A stretch of DNA of 64,000 nt from Nematopogon swammerdamellus (GCA_946902875.1 OX336359.1:4278001-4342000), one strand, 5' to 3'; shown: positions 41,191-51,250, numbered from the stretch's first letter. The notes: generated from the sequence alone by a model not told the origin. Numbers and translations are program-made.

Positions 41191-41571
41191 TACAAATTTA
41201 TTATTAGTATGATGATGATGATTGATATTGATTGATGATGAATTGATGATTTTGACCGGTATTAATTGTTTATAATATATATAAAGTAAATAAATGTTCG
41301 ATTGCCGACATTAACTTCTAATCTTTATGCTCTATGTACTTTCCCCCATTTTTAACGTCTTCAAAGCTCTAAAACGTTTTTAATGCGAAGAGCACGTGCC
41401 GATATTGTCTTTTAACTTGAAATTTTCAAATCGCAGCTGCTTTAAGGATATAAACTAAAATTTAGTTGGGTAATAAAGCTTATTTTGAAGCGGAAAGTAC
41501 CCAAAGCTCTGAGAGCTTTGTCACCAATGATTTAAAAATGTTTTCAATACATACAAAACATATTACTCATG
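41191..41571. other. No gene; AT-rich
   Basis: Contains a loose (GATGATT)n stretch at 41208-41250. Confidence 0.4.
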
Positions 41572-41811
41572 ACTCCCTTCCTAATATTACTGGGTGGTAG
41601 GGACTTAACCCGCCCGGATTGATACCACCGCACTGAATGAAAGGTCGGTCCGAAACGTCTATGTAAATAGTCTGTGTTTTCCGTTCAGTTCAGTGTAGCC
41701 GGCACGACCGAAGGGAAGCACTGACGTGGCACCAAGTTCACCCGGTGTTATGGGGACATAGCGGATGTTGTAGGTGATGTAGCCAACCGTGTCAGTTTCC
41801 ATAAAAAAAAA
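41572..41811 (+). mobile_element. SINE body shared by SINE-5S and chimeric SINEs
   Basis: Begins GACTCCCTTCCTAATATTAC, the join region of the chimeric subfamily, so probably a 5'-truncated chimeric SINE. Ends GTCAGTTTCCATAAAA. Confidence 0.8.
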
Positions 41812-41837
41812 GTACAAGACAAGAAACAAGAAATACA

Positions 41838-41890
41838 GGAGTGCGCAAAGGCGGACTTATCACTGCAAGTGATTTCTTCCAGTCAATTTT
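41838..41890 (-). mobile_element. LINE 3' end scrap
   Basis: GCGCAAAGGCGGACTTATCA and GATTTCTTCCAGTCAATTT, the reverse of the 2414 LINE end. Confidence 0.55.
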
Positions 41891-41969
41891 TAGCTCTAAC
41901 ATTAACATTTTTTTTATGTTATTAACATTACAAAAAACATTATTTTCGAAGAAATGTGTATTTTATTTT

Positions 41970-42172
41970 TTTATGGTTCCGTATAGGGGACCCTATTACT
42001 AAGCCTACGCCGTCTGTCTGTCTGTCCGTCGTAAAAAAATCACGGGGTCCCCATACAAGAAACAAAAAAGTGTATGCGCGCCATCTACCGAAAAGAGTAT
42101 GAAGCATTTTAACTGATCCATAGATGGCGTGACTGGCGTGCCCGAGTTCGACTCTCACTTGGCCGGTTTTAA
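41970..42172 (+). repeat. GTTCC repeat with internal deletion
   Basis: GGTTCCGTATAGGGGACCC, (CTGT)n, then directly TCACGGGGTCCCCATACAAG and GAGTTCGACTCTCACTTGGC. Confidence 0.75.
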
Positions 42173-42216
42173 ATACGAATTTCACGCGAGCAAAGCCGCG
42201 GGCAAAAGCTAGTACT

Positions 42217-42374
42217 TATAGCGCGGTTTTCTCAACCGTTCACTTCGAAAGAATGCGGCGCGCACCCTCCGCTCTCCGCCCCCACCGCAATTGCCCGTCA
42301 GTACGGTGGAGGCGGAGAGCGGAGGGGGCGCGCCGCATTCTTTCGAAGTGAACGGTTGAGAAAACCGCGCTATA
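42217..42374. mobile_element. 158-bp near-perfect palindrome (MITE)
   Basis: 71-bp arms with two mismatches, starting TATAGCGCGGTTTTCTCAAC and including CACTTCGAAAGAATGCGGCG; 16-bp loop. TA occurs at both edges, compatible with a TA target duplication. Much more GC-rich than the surroundings. Confidence 0.85.
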
Positions 42375-42375
42375 C

Positions 42376-42716
42376 TAAAAATCCACCGTCCTACCATCCA
42401 TTCGAGTGAAATTTGAACCCACGCGCTTAGTTAATAAGTATTCCCACATGTAGTAAAATATACATAATGTAGTTTCAAAAGGAAATTTCACTAAATTGCA
42501 TGCAGAGAATTACATAAAGTTCCTTTGAGATTCCGTTGCGTTTTCCCCTACTAATAAAGGCCCAATCACGTGAAACCCTCACGAATAAATCAATTAATTT
42601 AGGCGCGCAGCATTGAAGGGAGTCCGCACGTTGCTTGATAAACATATTAGCACAGAGCGAAATACGAGCAGTACAGTTAAAAGGTTTCTCTTATTTTTCG
42701 GGTTCCGTATCCATCA
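42376..42716. other. Unassigned
   Basis: No gene or repeat recognised. Confidence 0.4.
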
Positions 42717-42717
42717 T

Positions 42718-43245
42718 TTACATCACAAATTACGTATCAAAGTTTGACAAAGGCTCTTTACACCTGATACACTTAATTAATAAGTCTTTGTAGTCAGACT
42801 TGTCTTTGTTATCTTGTCCGAATACTTTTCTAAACGTGGTGGTCTATGTTGTGTTGCAATTTTTCAGAGTTCTTGCAGCACAACACAGATTACTCTGCTT
42901 ACCCTGATTGGCGGGATACAGCGTGTGTGGTATGTATGTATTTATGTATGTGTAACTCTCAGCAAAATTGTTCATCTTGCTCTCAAGCTGTGTTTTCGAT
43001 AGATGTGTAAGCGATGTTATTATGTGGCTAGTCACTAAAATACTTGTAATAAATAAATCATATTATGTATAAAAAATACCCCGCGAAGTTTCTTGTCGGT
43101 TCTACCACAGTACGACAGTACCTATTTAGTATTCTGTTGTTCTACTTCGTGGGTGTAATCGAACCGGATAGAACAAATTGTGACAAATTCGAGTGCAGTC
43201 TAACTGCCATAATATGAATGATCAATAAATAATACAATACAATCG
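42718..43245 (+). repeat. GAAG repeat with nested SINE-B fragment
   Basis: ATTACGTATCAAAGTTTGAC to GTAGTCAGAC, then SINE-B sequence (about 42799-42960: GTCCGAATACTTTTC, GCAGCACAACACAGATTACT, (TATG)n), then CTTGCTCTCAAGCTGTG onwards. A 45-bp insert is also seen near 43098-43142. Confidence 0.7.
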
Positions 43246-43361
43246 ACGCAGGCAGGGAGGGACCTTTATAAGATGGTTCAGGTGTCTGTCCGTCCGTCCG
43301 TCCGTCTGTCCCATGCGCTATCCGAGGTGATTGCTAAAGTTCTGCAAATACATAAAAACCA

Positions 43362-43655
43362 GCCAAGTGCGAGTCGGACTCGCATACCGATGTTTTCGCA
43401 CAAACAAAATTTAAAAAGCACGATGTTCCTGCCCCCCCCCCCCCTCCTTAATTTTTTACTTTTTTTTTTATTATTATTTTTTGTTATAGCACGTTCTTGA
43501 ATGGGATACCCATCATTTTATATATATTTTTTTTTTTTATAATTTTTGGTTATATCCGCCATAATAACACATATTCTGTGAAAATTTCCACCGACTAGAT
43601 ATTAAGATACAGCAGTAGGACAGACAAACAGACGGCGGCGTAGGCTCATCGCATA
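43362..43655 (-). repeat. GTTCC repeat, reverse, decayed
   Basis: CCAGCCAAGTGCGAGTCGG, CATATTCTGTGAAAATTTCC and GACGGCGGCGTAGGCTC. Contains a 13-C run at 43432-43444. Confidence 0.7.
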
Positions 43656-44000
43656 TTTTCACACAACATATTTTCAAACAATTGTTAATTGTTACATTTC
43701 TGTTTAATTTAATTTTTCTTTGTCTAATAAAGATTTACACCTCTTTTCAAATCATATCTTAGTTTCATCACATATTTTTACATAACATATTTTCATCACA
43801 TATTTTCATCACTTATTTTCACATAACGTATACTCATATCATATTTTCATCAAATATTTTTACATAACATATTCTCATATCATATCATATTTTGGTCCAT
43901 ATTTTCACATAACATATTTTCATATCATATCATATATTTCATCACATATTTGCTTTGCATATAACATGTTTTCATATCATATTTTCAACAACAATAATAT
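43655..44000. repeat. Degenerate tandem repeat
   Basis: Irregular repetition of CATATTTTCACATAACATAT and TTTTCATATCATAT elements; period roughly 20-30 bp with many indels. Confidence 0.75.
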
Positions 44001-44466
44001 GTTAAGCTGTAAGCTGTTTCGACCGAACTTTGAGGTAGTATTAATCCAGTTCAGACCGATTTTTGCCTTCCTCGATATTTTGCCACGTTAATAACTCAAA
44101 GAATGAATATAGTACATTCCATTGAAGGAAACATTGCCGACTTCCATTCCATCCATCACTCGTTGAAGTCGTTTTTATTATGAATCATTAATTCCAAATA
44201 GGAATTCTTTTGTGTGCTCGACTGTACCTACTGCACAGTGGTTAGGGTGTGGTTGTGCGGTGAATTAATTTCAATGTGAGGGTAGTATTTTAATAACGGC
44301 GGTGACATAGCATTCGTGTGCTAGGTAAGTAGGGTCTTGCACTGGATGGAAAATGTAGGGGAATTCATATTTTAATTAAAATTCTGAATGCGTTCTCGAT
44401 AAAACGCATAATAAATGTATTAAACGTTTTAATACTCGAAAAAGAACGCCAATTGTTTCCAAACAT
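44001..44466. other. No gene recognised
   Basis: Unassigned, AT-rich. Confidence 0.4.
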
Positions 44467-44510
44467 CAAACAGTTTGTATTACGTCGCGCGACGTAATAC
44501 AAACTGTTTG
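44467..44510. repeat. 44-bp perfect palindrome
   Basis: CAAACAGTTTGTATTACGTC followed by GC and the exact inverse, with no loop. Isolated, 38 bp upstream of a SINE. Confidence 0.9.
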
Positions 44511-44547
44511 CCAAACATATACATTTATTTATGGTATTTATACCATT

Positions 44548-44990
44548 TTTTTTTATGGAAACTGACACGGTTGGCTACATCACCTACAACATCCGTGATG
44601 TCAGCCCATAATACCGGGTGAACTAGGTGCTATGTCAGTGCTTCCCTTCATTTCGCGCCGGCTACACTGAACTGGACGGAAAACACGAACTATTTACATA
44701 GCCGTTTCGACCGACGTTTCGCTCAGTGCGGTGGTACCAACCCGGCCGGGATAAACCCTACCACCCAATAAGGTAAGAAGGGAAGGGACCTACAGTTTAA
44801 CGTGGAATCCGAACCACGGTCAGCCTCCAACGGTCGGGCGGTCACCCATCCAATAACTGACCGCACCACTGAGCTGCCGAGGCTGACGATCCCTTAGTCG
44901 ACTTTTACGACATGCGACGGGGAGAGATGCAGTGGGGCTATTATTTTTAAGTACCGACCCCACACTGTACGGTACCATGCTTATGGCCCC
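44548..44990 (-). mobile_element. Composite SINE: SINE-B head + 5S/tRNA-like part + body
   Basis: From the right (5' end): the SINE-B head (TACCGTACAGTGTGGGGTC in reverse sense, CATCTCTCCCCGTCGC), then the SINE-5S start (CAGCCTCGGCAGCTCAGTGG) with a deleted 5S block, the body and poly(A) (poly-T at 44549). Unlike the 13989 and 22560 chimeras it keeps both heads. Confidence 0.75.
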
Positions 44991-45085
44991 CTATGGACGA
45001 CTATTTTTATTTATAGTTAGATTTATTTTTGTAGTTAATTTAGTTATTTTTAGGTCTAGATTTAATTAAATTTGTTAAATTACCG
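44985..45085 (+). repeat. Inverted copy of 31740-31895
   Basis: TATTTATAGTTAGATTTATT and TTATTTTTAGGTCTAGATTT. Confidence 0.6.
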
Positions 45086-45870
45086 TGGTTGTTAGACATT
45101 ATTTTTAAACAAAACAGCTTTAATCACGGTTCTTCACGAGCTATGTGGCTCGGCGTTTCGGGCCAAGCGTATGGCCCATCTTCATGAGCACTCTGCCTAG
45201 TGCGACGGTTGGCAGAGAACGAGGGGTTAGTCACTAGAGCAAAAAGTGTACACCAGATTACCTGGGTAAGATTACCAGTATTACCTTGTGATTCCCAGAT
45301 TCCGAAGGATTCCAAAGATTCCTAGGGATTTCCAAGATTATTTAAGAACGACCAAAGATTTCTAAGGAATTACCAACGATTTCTGAGGGATTACCAAAGA
45401 TTCCAGGATTTCGTAAGATTTCTAAGGACTAACAAAGATTCCTAGGGATTACCAAAGATTCCTAGAGGATTACGTAAGATTACCTGAGATTGCCAAGGTT
45501 TTGATCGGATTGCCAATGATTTCTTTGGGATTCCTAGATTCCCTGGGATTCCTAGATTCCCTGAGATTATTCGAGACTGCCTAAGATTTCCAGATTCCTC
45601 GGACTGTCACCTAAGATTATCTGAGATTACCAAGACTTTGATCGGATACCCAATGGTTCCCTTGGGATTCCTAGATTCCCTGGGATTACTCGGGACCGCC
45701 TAAGATTTCCAGATTCGTCGGACTCCCACCTAAGGTTACTTGAGATTACCAAACAATTGTACACCAGATTCCCTAAGTGACTGACCCCTCGGCAGAGAAC
45801 TTCGAGCCACATAGCTCGTGAAGAACCGTGAGTAAAGCTGCTTTGTTTAAAAATAATAATTTTGTTAATG
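45086..45870. mobile_element. Foldback arms enclosing a minisatellite
   Basis: Arms: CAGCTTTAATCACGGTTCTT with ACGAGCTATGTGGCTCG (45115-45153) and the inverse CGAGCCACATAGCTCGTGAA (45803 onwards). Both sides then reach TCAGTCACTTAGG-like sequence. Between them (about 45255-45760) is an irregular minisatellite of GATTCCTAGGGATTACC-like units. The left arm carries about 75 bp lacking on the right. Related to 63470-63620. Confidence 0.75.
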
Positions 45871-45911
45871 TTGTGTCTTCAATAAAAAAATAAAATTGGT
45901 TACAGACTTTT

Positions 45912-46024
45912 ATTTATGTAATCCTGTATGGTTGGCTGAATCGGAGGGGCCAAAGCGCATGCTTCAACCGGCCAATATCACCCAAATTGGTGGCTATACT
46001 GGACTATAGGAGAACACAGCCGAG
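45912..46024 (-). mobile_element. SINE-t 3' part
   Basis: GAGGGGCCAAAGCGCATGC and GGTGGCTATACTGGACTATA, in reverse orientation. Confidence 0.75.
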
Positions 46025-46027
46025 GTT

Positions 46028-46160
46028 TTATATTTTTGACGTGATGACGTCACGTCTTATAAATTGATGAACACCGGCTGCACACACGAAAAAGTGTCAC
46101 GTTCCATCTGAACCTGTGTGTGCAAGCGAGAGCGCGTAACAAGCGATAGAGAGGCATATA
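46028..46160. mobile_element. CRE-end element, solo right end
   Basis: TTGACGTGATGACGTCACGT, ACCGGCTGCACACACGAAA, GCAAGCGAGAGCGCGTAACA. Repeated directly at 46388. Confidence 0.75.
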
Positions 46161-46194
46161 AGGAGAGTAGGAAATACAAAATATATTTGTCCGT

Positions 46195-46285
46195 CTTTTG
46201 CGAGCCTCGCACCCGCGGTCCCTGCCACCACTATTGTGTGACCGACCAGACGTCTTAACCATCCGGCTAAAACATTCAGGTACTA
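46195..46285 (-). other. tRNA-like Pol III head, weak
   Basis: The minus strand reads GCCGGATGGTTAAGACGTC then GACCGCGGGTGCGAGGCTCG. The A-box-like part is fair, the B box poor. Confidence 0.3.
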
Positions 46286-46387
46286 GCGAAGCGAATTTGG
46301 TCACCAGTAGGTGAAGATTTTCATGGCGTTGAGCCTTTTGGAGCGACATCTAGCGTCAATATAGTAAATGAAATACTTCAGCGGTAC

Positions 46388-46848
46388 TTCATTTTTGACG
46401 TGATGACGTCACGTCTTATAAATTGATGAGCACCGGCTGCACGCACGAAAGCGTGTCACGTTCCATCTGAACCTGTGTGTGCAAGCGAGAGCGCGTAACA
46501 AGCGATAGAGAGGCACAATCGGTATAGTCAAAGTTACCATTGAAACTTCTTTTCTTCTTCATTTTTTTTTTTCAAGATGAGTTCAGAAAAAATCCAAATA
46601 CTTGAAGGTATTGCAACGTTGTAGTATGCGCTTTGATATGTACCTAGATGGCGTAAATTAAAAGTTTATATTGATAATTAATATTATTAGTTTTTAAAGT
46701 ACTCACATTTGCGATTTAAGAATTAAACTTCTAAGCACGATAAAGTATTATAAACTGATTTTGTATCTGACTTCGGACTTTATATACTTTATGACGTCAT
46801 CACGTAAAACTATCGTCCGTAAACCAACTTTACAGACAAAATTTTTTT
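46388..46848. mobile_element. CRE-end element
   Basis: Left end GACGTGATGACGTCACGTC with the GCACGCACGAAAGCGTGTC and AGCGATAGAGAGGCACAATC blocks; right end TATGACGTCATCACGTAAAA and CCGTAAACCAACTTTACAG. Confidence 0.7.
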
Positions 46849-46849
46849 T

Positions 46850-47094
46850 CTCGAAAGCGACAGCCCTTGTCCTGTTACGTTCATAATGTACTCCGTACGT
46901 AAGTACGAAGATGTAACACAGCAATCAGAATATGCGACGCAATTACGTGGCACGGCAACAGCTTGCATTAAGTGCAAATCTCGCTGCAATTATACGGAAA
47001 ATACACGCTAAATCAAAAATGCACATGTGTTTTCCTCACACATATCGTACATATTCTCGTTTTTGAAATTAGACAAAATCATACACGTGTTACA
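46850..47094. other. Unassigned
   Basis: No signal recognised. Confidence 0.35.
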
Positions 47095-47775
47095 AATACA
47101 TAGTATAGCCGTACTGGGAATAAGCTAAGTTCAAGTGGCAATGGGCTGGGCACGTAAACGTACGAGATGACGGCCATTGGAGTAACCTTGTCCTTGATGG
47201 AACGCGCGGCATGTGGCATTGATCACTTAAGAGTAGGTAACTTACGATGCCGATGTGCATCCTGTGATGCACGGGGATTGCGAATGTCATGCCTGACAGA
47301 AGCCTTTTCACGCCCTTTTGAAACCCCCCAAGCCTGCACTTGGGAGGAAATAGATGATCTGGGAGTGCGTTCCAAATTTTCCTGGTTCTGTGAATAAAAT
47401 ACCTACAGAACCGGTATCCTCGGTAAGTCGGTTGTATAGGGGTGCATCCCCTGCCCAGTACACGTAGTGTGGAGGTGGAATGGGGACGACGGAATCGCGT
47501 TAAGCAGCTCCTCCGAACACTCCCCGTGAAATAGACGATAGAACACACTTATGTAGCCGACGTCCCTGCGGAGTTGCAGTCACAGTTGAGCATGTCGACT
47601 CCGGAATGCAGCACTGGATAAGATTCGATCCGTGAGTCCATCGAGATCTCGAAGCATGCCAACATCAACAGAGAAGACTGTCTCCGGTGTGGAGGACACT
47701 GTCAGTACATTCTGCTCCTTAGCGGAAGTGTAGAACGCAGCACAAGCCGAATTGTTGCCTACCCTCAACTTCAAC
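47095..47775 (-). pseudogene. Jockey/CR1-type LINE C-terminal region
   Basis: Minus strand. LRRDVGYISVFYRLFHGECS and EELLNAIPSSPFHLHTT in one frame, then in another GRGCTPIQPTYRGYRFCRYF, HRTRKIWNALPDHLFPPK and LGGFQKGVKRLLSG. It is the longest representative of the HGECSEEL LINE family in the window, with several frame changes. The terminal GCATGTGGCATTG block is the UTR shared with 49115, 56284 and 59341. Confidence 0.8.
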
Positions 47776-47779
47776 TACA

Positions 47780-48265
47780 ATCTTCGCAGCCGCTCGCGGT
47801 TGACAGGCAGTGTTCTGTTAACCGCGGGCCCGACCGCAGCCAGGCACTCGCCCTGACGATAGACTGCACGCGCCAGTCCGAAAAGTCGGCCAAAGTGACC
47901 GCGAATTCCAACCATGGTAAGTCAAATACCTACCATTAATATCCGTGGTAGATTATTGGTCAATATGCATACGTCGGAACGGATTAAAAGTATTCTTAGT
48001 TTTATTAATATCACTTAATACTAGCATAGATGAAATGATGCAATGATGATGCTTTAACCAATAAAATAAATTAAACTAAATTAAAATAATTAAGCTTTGA
48101 TTATATTATAAAGTCAACAGTCATGATAAAAAATTAAATAAAATTATATAAAGGCCTATTACGAAAACGAGGGGAATCAACAAGGAAAGTTGATCGATGG
48201 AAGTTGGACAGTTGAAAGTTGGGCAGTAGAAAATAGTGTAGTCGCACACTGTCTATTCGAATTCT
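47780..48265. other. No gene; palindromic flank of the next SINE
   Basis: AAAGTTGATCGATGGAAG and CAGTAGAAAATAGTG (about 48185-48240) recur inverted after the SINE (48588-48625), suggesting that the SINE landed in a foldback MITE. Confidence 0.4.
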
Positions 48266-48581
48266 CCTACACGTCCGGGTGACCGAGTGGTCTGGGCGTC
48301 GGCTTCTTGTGCGAGAGGTCCGAGGTTCGAATCCGGTCGGCGAGTATCAATGAGTTTTTTCTGGCGAAAAAAATTACGTACACACATGCTGCTTCACCGT
48401 TCGGAACCGGTGTAAAACTGTAGGTCCTTTCCCTTGCCCCTTAGAAGGTGGTAGGCTCAAATTGTAGCCGACTGAATTGGTACCACTGTACTGGATGTAA
48501 GATAGCTGCATAGCAGCCTCGGCTGTGTTATCCTCTAGTCCAATATAGCCATCAGCCACCCATACCGGCATACATAAAAAA
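48266..48581 (+). mobile_element. SINE-t, full length
   Basis: Head GGGTGACCGAGTGGTCTGGG (A box) and GAGGTTCGAATCCGGTCGG (B box), then the body (CCGTTCGGAACCGGTGTAAA, GCAGCCTCGGCTGTGTTATC) and a CATACATAAAAAA end. Best reference copy. Confidence 0.85.
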
Positions 48582-48689
48582 GACTGCAATATTTTCTACT
48601 CTTGATCAACTTTCATATTTCCTTCGTTTCCCTAGTCGGACCTTATATATTTTTTATTTTTAGGGTTCCGTGCCTCAAAAGCCCTCCTC

Positions 48690-49040
48690 CTCCTCCTGTT
48701 CGCCTTCGCCAAACCCGCCATACTCTCGCGGAACACCCCTTTGTTTGTATAGACATATAGAAGAGTTCTTCGAAGTGAACGATTCTCTAAATCGTTCTTG
48801 TGCCGAATCGCAAAAGCGTGGAACGCGCTCCCGAGGAATATCTTTCCCCACTCCTACAATCTACGGATCTTCAAATCGCGGGTTAATAGCCATTCCCCAG
48901 CGACATCCAAGACACGACATCCAAGGACGACATCAGCGAGTCCACCTCCAAGCCGGACTGGCACCTCCTCGGCGGTGAAATTGGCTGCGCCTGAGGGTTC
49001 GACCTCGGGCACAGCCACCCACTTAGTTCGGAAGCAATAA
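48690..49040 (+). pseudogene. Jockey/CR1-type LINE C-terminus
   Basis: RFSKSFLCRIAKAWNALPRN and IFPHSYNLRIFKSRVNSH are unmistakable, followed by a longer Ser/Pro/Thr-rich tail (TTSASPPPSRTGTSS) to a stop at 49038-49040 and an A-rich end. The 5' part is out of frame. Unusual for its extended C-terminal tail. Confidence 0.75.
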
Positions 49041-49114
49041 AAAAAAGAAAAAAGGATTGATGTGTTTGTTATTCTTAAACGACACAAGGCCACCTCTAGA
49101 CCTGCAATATTGTA

Positions 49115-49285
49115 AGGTATATATGTATTTCCTCCCAAGTACAGCCTGGGGTTTTTCAAAAGGGGCGTGAAAAGGCTCCTGTCCGGCCGGCATGGCATTC
49201 GCAATCCCCGTGCATCACAGGATGTACATGGTCATCGTAAATCAATTACTCGTAAGTGAAACGATGCCACATATTGCGCTTTCCA
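49115..49285 (+). pseudogene. LINE 3' end, HGECSEEL family
   Basis: TCCTCCCAAGTACAGCCTGG, AAAAGGGGCGTGAAAAGGCT, CGCAATCCCCGTGCATCACA and GATGCCACATATTGCGC. Confidence 0.7.
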
Positions 49286-49424
49286 TAAACATAAAAGAAA
49301 TAAATAAGCTAAGGTAACTCACGCGCGGATCTACTAAAAGTATTTTTTTCTAAAGTGTAGCGAAGGGTACAAGCTCGCAATAAATAAAATGTTTTTTTTT
49401 TTCTTTACGTAAGAAAGTAGAAAG

Positions 49425-50105
49425 GAAGGAAGGTGTGGAACTGAGCTTGCGATGCTGATGGCTTCACCGAACATATCCGGGCCCATCGGCAGTAGAGGAG
49501 GGTGTTAATCGAGGTCGGGACTAGCGAGTGGCCACTCTAAATTTCCCGCGCATGCTTTACGTTTCGGCTCGCATCAAGCCCTCGTCAGGTAGTCTGCGTT
49601 GACTAGGACGCGGGGAAACCACCAGTCCCGCTCTCGACCTCCCTCTCTCTACCTATCCATATTCTGTAGGATGCTTCCAGTGACGGTTTCGAAGCTCTCT
49701 CTATGTATGAGCTTAGCGTCGATCTTGGCATCCCTAGATTCTTGAAGAGACTGTAGAGCGACTTCGCTGGTAGTCCTCTTGCTCCGACTTCCACAGCGAA
49801 GAGATCAGTCTTGAATCCGTTTCTCACAATCCGGTCTACTAAGTTGCAGTACTTGTTAAGTTTGATGTTGTGGTCCTTCGGTATGTTACTTTCGCATGGA
49901 ACTGTAAGTTCAACAAGTAGTACATGCTTCGTCGCTTTTGAGAATATGAGTATATCCGGTCTTGCTTCTCATGTGTGTCCATCAACAATTCCCAATCCTT
50001 TGCTGCTCCCAAAATTGAAGAAGGTTTAGTCCTATCTTTGGGCAGCTTATTGGCTCCAGGTTTCACAAAGTTGACCTTCTGGAAGCCGCTACTGGTCTCA
50101 TCAAA
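49425..50105 (-). pseudogene. LINE C-terminal domain, inverted copy of 9291-9790
   Basis: Minus strand: FQKVNFVKPGANKLPKD, SSILGAAKDWELLMDTHEKQ, then (one frame over) RPDILIFSKATKHVLLVELT and VPCES, then NKYCNLVDRIVRNGFKTD to IWIGREREVE and a TAG at 49605-49603. Longer at the 5' side than the 9.3-kb copy and showing the RPD motif. Broken by a frameshift near 49900-49960. Confidence 0.8.
49519..49594 (-). ncRNA. Hammerhead-ribozyme-like motif, second copy
   Basis: On the minus strand CTGACGA (49588-49582), GGCT/AGCC stem II, GAAA (49565-49562), then a TC followed by GCTAGTC (49525-49519). Same layout as 9622-9701, with one base lost at a different point in stem I. Confidence 0.4.
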
Positions 50106-50109
50106 AATA

Positions 50110-50800
50110 AAAACCTGTAAAGCGAGTTGTACCTAACATTTCAGATAGCACTCGCATAAGAAGGGATTAATAAAATTCCCTTTCTCATTTCTACTAAAAG
50201 AATCATCACGCTCTAGAATCGCTCCCGAAGAGACGCTAAATATACTCCCCAAGTATACTTAGACTACTCAAAGGCCTTGCGAATGGCCAGATCCGTCTTC
50301 CTTTTTAACTTCAACTATTAACCGCCATTATTCGCCCGTCGCCTCTCACAATTCATCTAATTCCCCCGCCATTTACCAAAACATTATTCCGCGGGACCCC
50401 CCCATTTACGTTGCGACTCTAAACTCCCAAGAAATTCTCCGCGCCACCGTCTCGAAATAGTCCTGTGGATATCAGCCTAATACACCCATTTGACATTTTG
50501 TCAAATGTAGCATATCGCGCACTTGGATCAAAGCTCCAAACCTGGCGAGCTAATTTCAACTTTACTTCAACCGCAGAAGGTCGAAGATGGAATGGCAGAG
50601 TTTGGAATACAGAAGTCGATGGAGTAGGCGGGGAATTAGATGAAGATTAACGCATTTGCGAACTGAATATTGGATAATGAATGAGTTTTAATTAATAACT
50701 AATGCCTTTGGCTTCATCTTGAATTTCAAATCATCTCGATTGACTCCTAATCGGAGTGTATTTACAGTTTTGACTTGATGGCATATATATAGTGGCGGAT
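50110..50800. other. Unassigned 0.7 kb
   Basis: Pyrimidine-rich middle (50320-50460) and a CATTTGACATTTTGTCAAATG-type hairpin at 50489-50509. No gene recognised. It resembles single-copy spacer more than repeat. Confidence 0.35.
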
Positions 50801-50804
50801 AGTC

Positions 50805-51175
50805 TGGGCTTATCTTGAGAGAGGTCCGAGGTTCGAATCCGGTCGACTTATTTTCTGTTATGCTACTTTACCGTTCGGAACCGATGTACTAGTAAAAACT
50901 GTAAGGTCCCGTCCCTTGACCCTTACTAAATTGGCTCAAGTTGTCGCCAACTGGGTTGGTACCACCGTACTGAATTTAAGTTGACCGCATAGCAGCCAGG
51001 GCCAGTATTCTCTAACGTCCTACCGTCAACGTCGGTGACGCTGACTAGTTATGTCTCTGTCTAATTATATGAACTAGACAGAGACATAACTCTAGTCAGC
51101 GTCACCGACGTTGACGGTAAGACGTTACAGAATACTGGCCCTGGGCTGTGTTCTCCAGCTTAATATAATAAATGT
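50805..51175 (+). mobile_element. SINE-t split by a MITE
   Basis: GAGGTTCGAATCCGGTCG head, ACCGTTCGGAACCGATG body, up to GCATAGCAGCC, then the MITE at 50998, then GGGCTGTGTTCTCCAG. Confidence 0.75.
50998..51142. mobile_element. 145-bp palindromic MITE
   Basis: AGGGCCAGTATTCT at both ends in inverted orientation; arms of about 65 bp with TCAACGTCGGTGACGCTGAC inside and few mismatches. Confidence 0.85.
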
Positions 51176-51181
51176 TTTTGT

Positions 51182-51250
51182 ATGTAACCTGACATGACTG
51201 GCCACATCGCCTATACTACTCCAGCGATGTTAGCCCTTCATACCTTGGTG
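51182..51250 (-). mobile_element. SINE-5S 3' fragment bordering an array
   Basis: ACCTGACATGACTGGCCAC, GCGATGTTAGCCCTTCATAC, GGTGAACTAGGG; it ends where the tandem array starts. Confidence 0.65.

Noticed and set aside
43655..44000. Possible CRISPR-like or satellite array
   Set aside because: The CATATTTTCA units are irregular with no spacer structure, and the context is eukaryotic; simple degenerate tandem repeat.
45115..45200. Hammerhead-like order of GTGCTCATGAAGATGGGCC...GGCCCGAAACG on the minus strand (also at 63520-63580)
   Set aside because: The core reads CTCATGA instead of CTGATGA, extra bases separate it from the stem, and no stem I partner with a cleavage site is visible. The palindromic foldback structure explains the pairing.
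49811..50029. Plus-strand frame opposite the LINE copy
   Set aside because: Antisense shadow of the minus-strand LINE domain.
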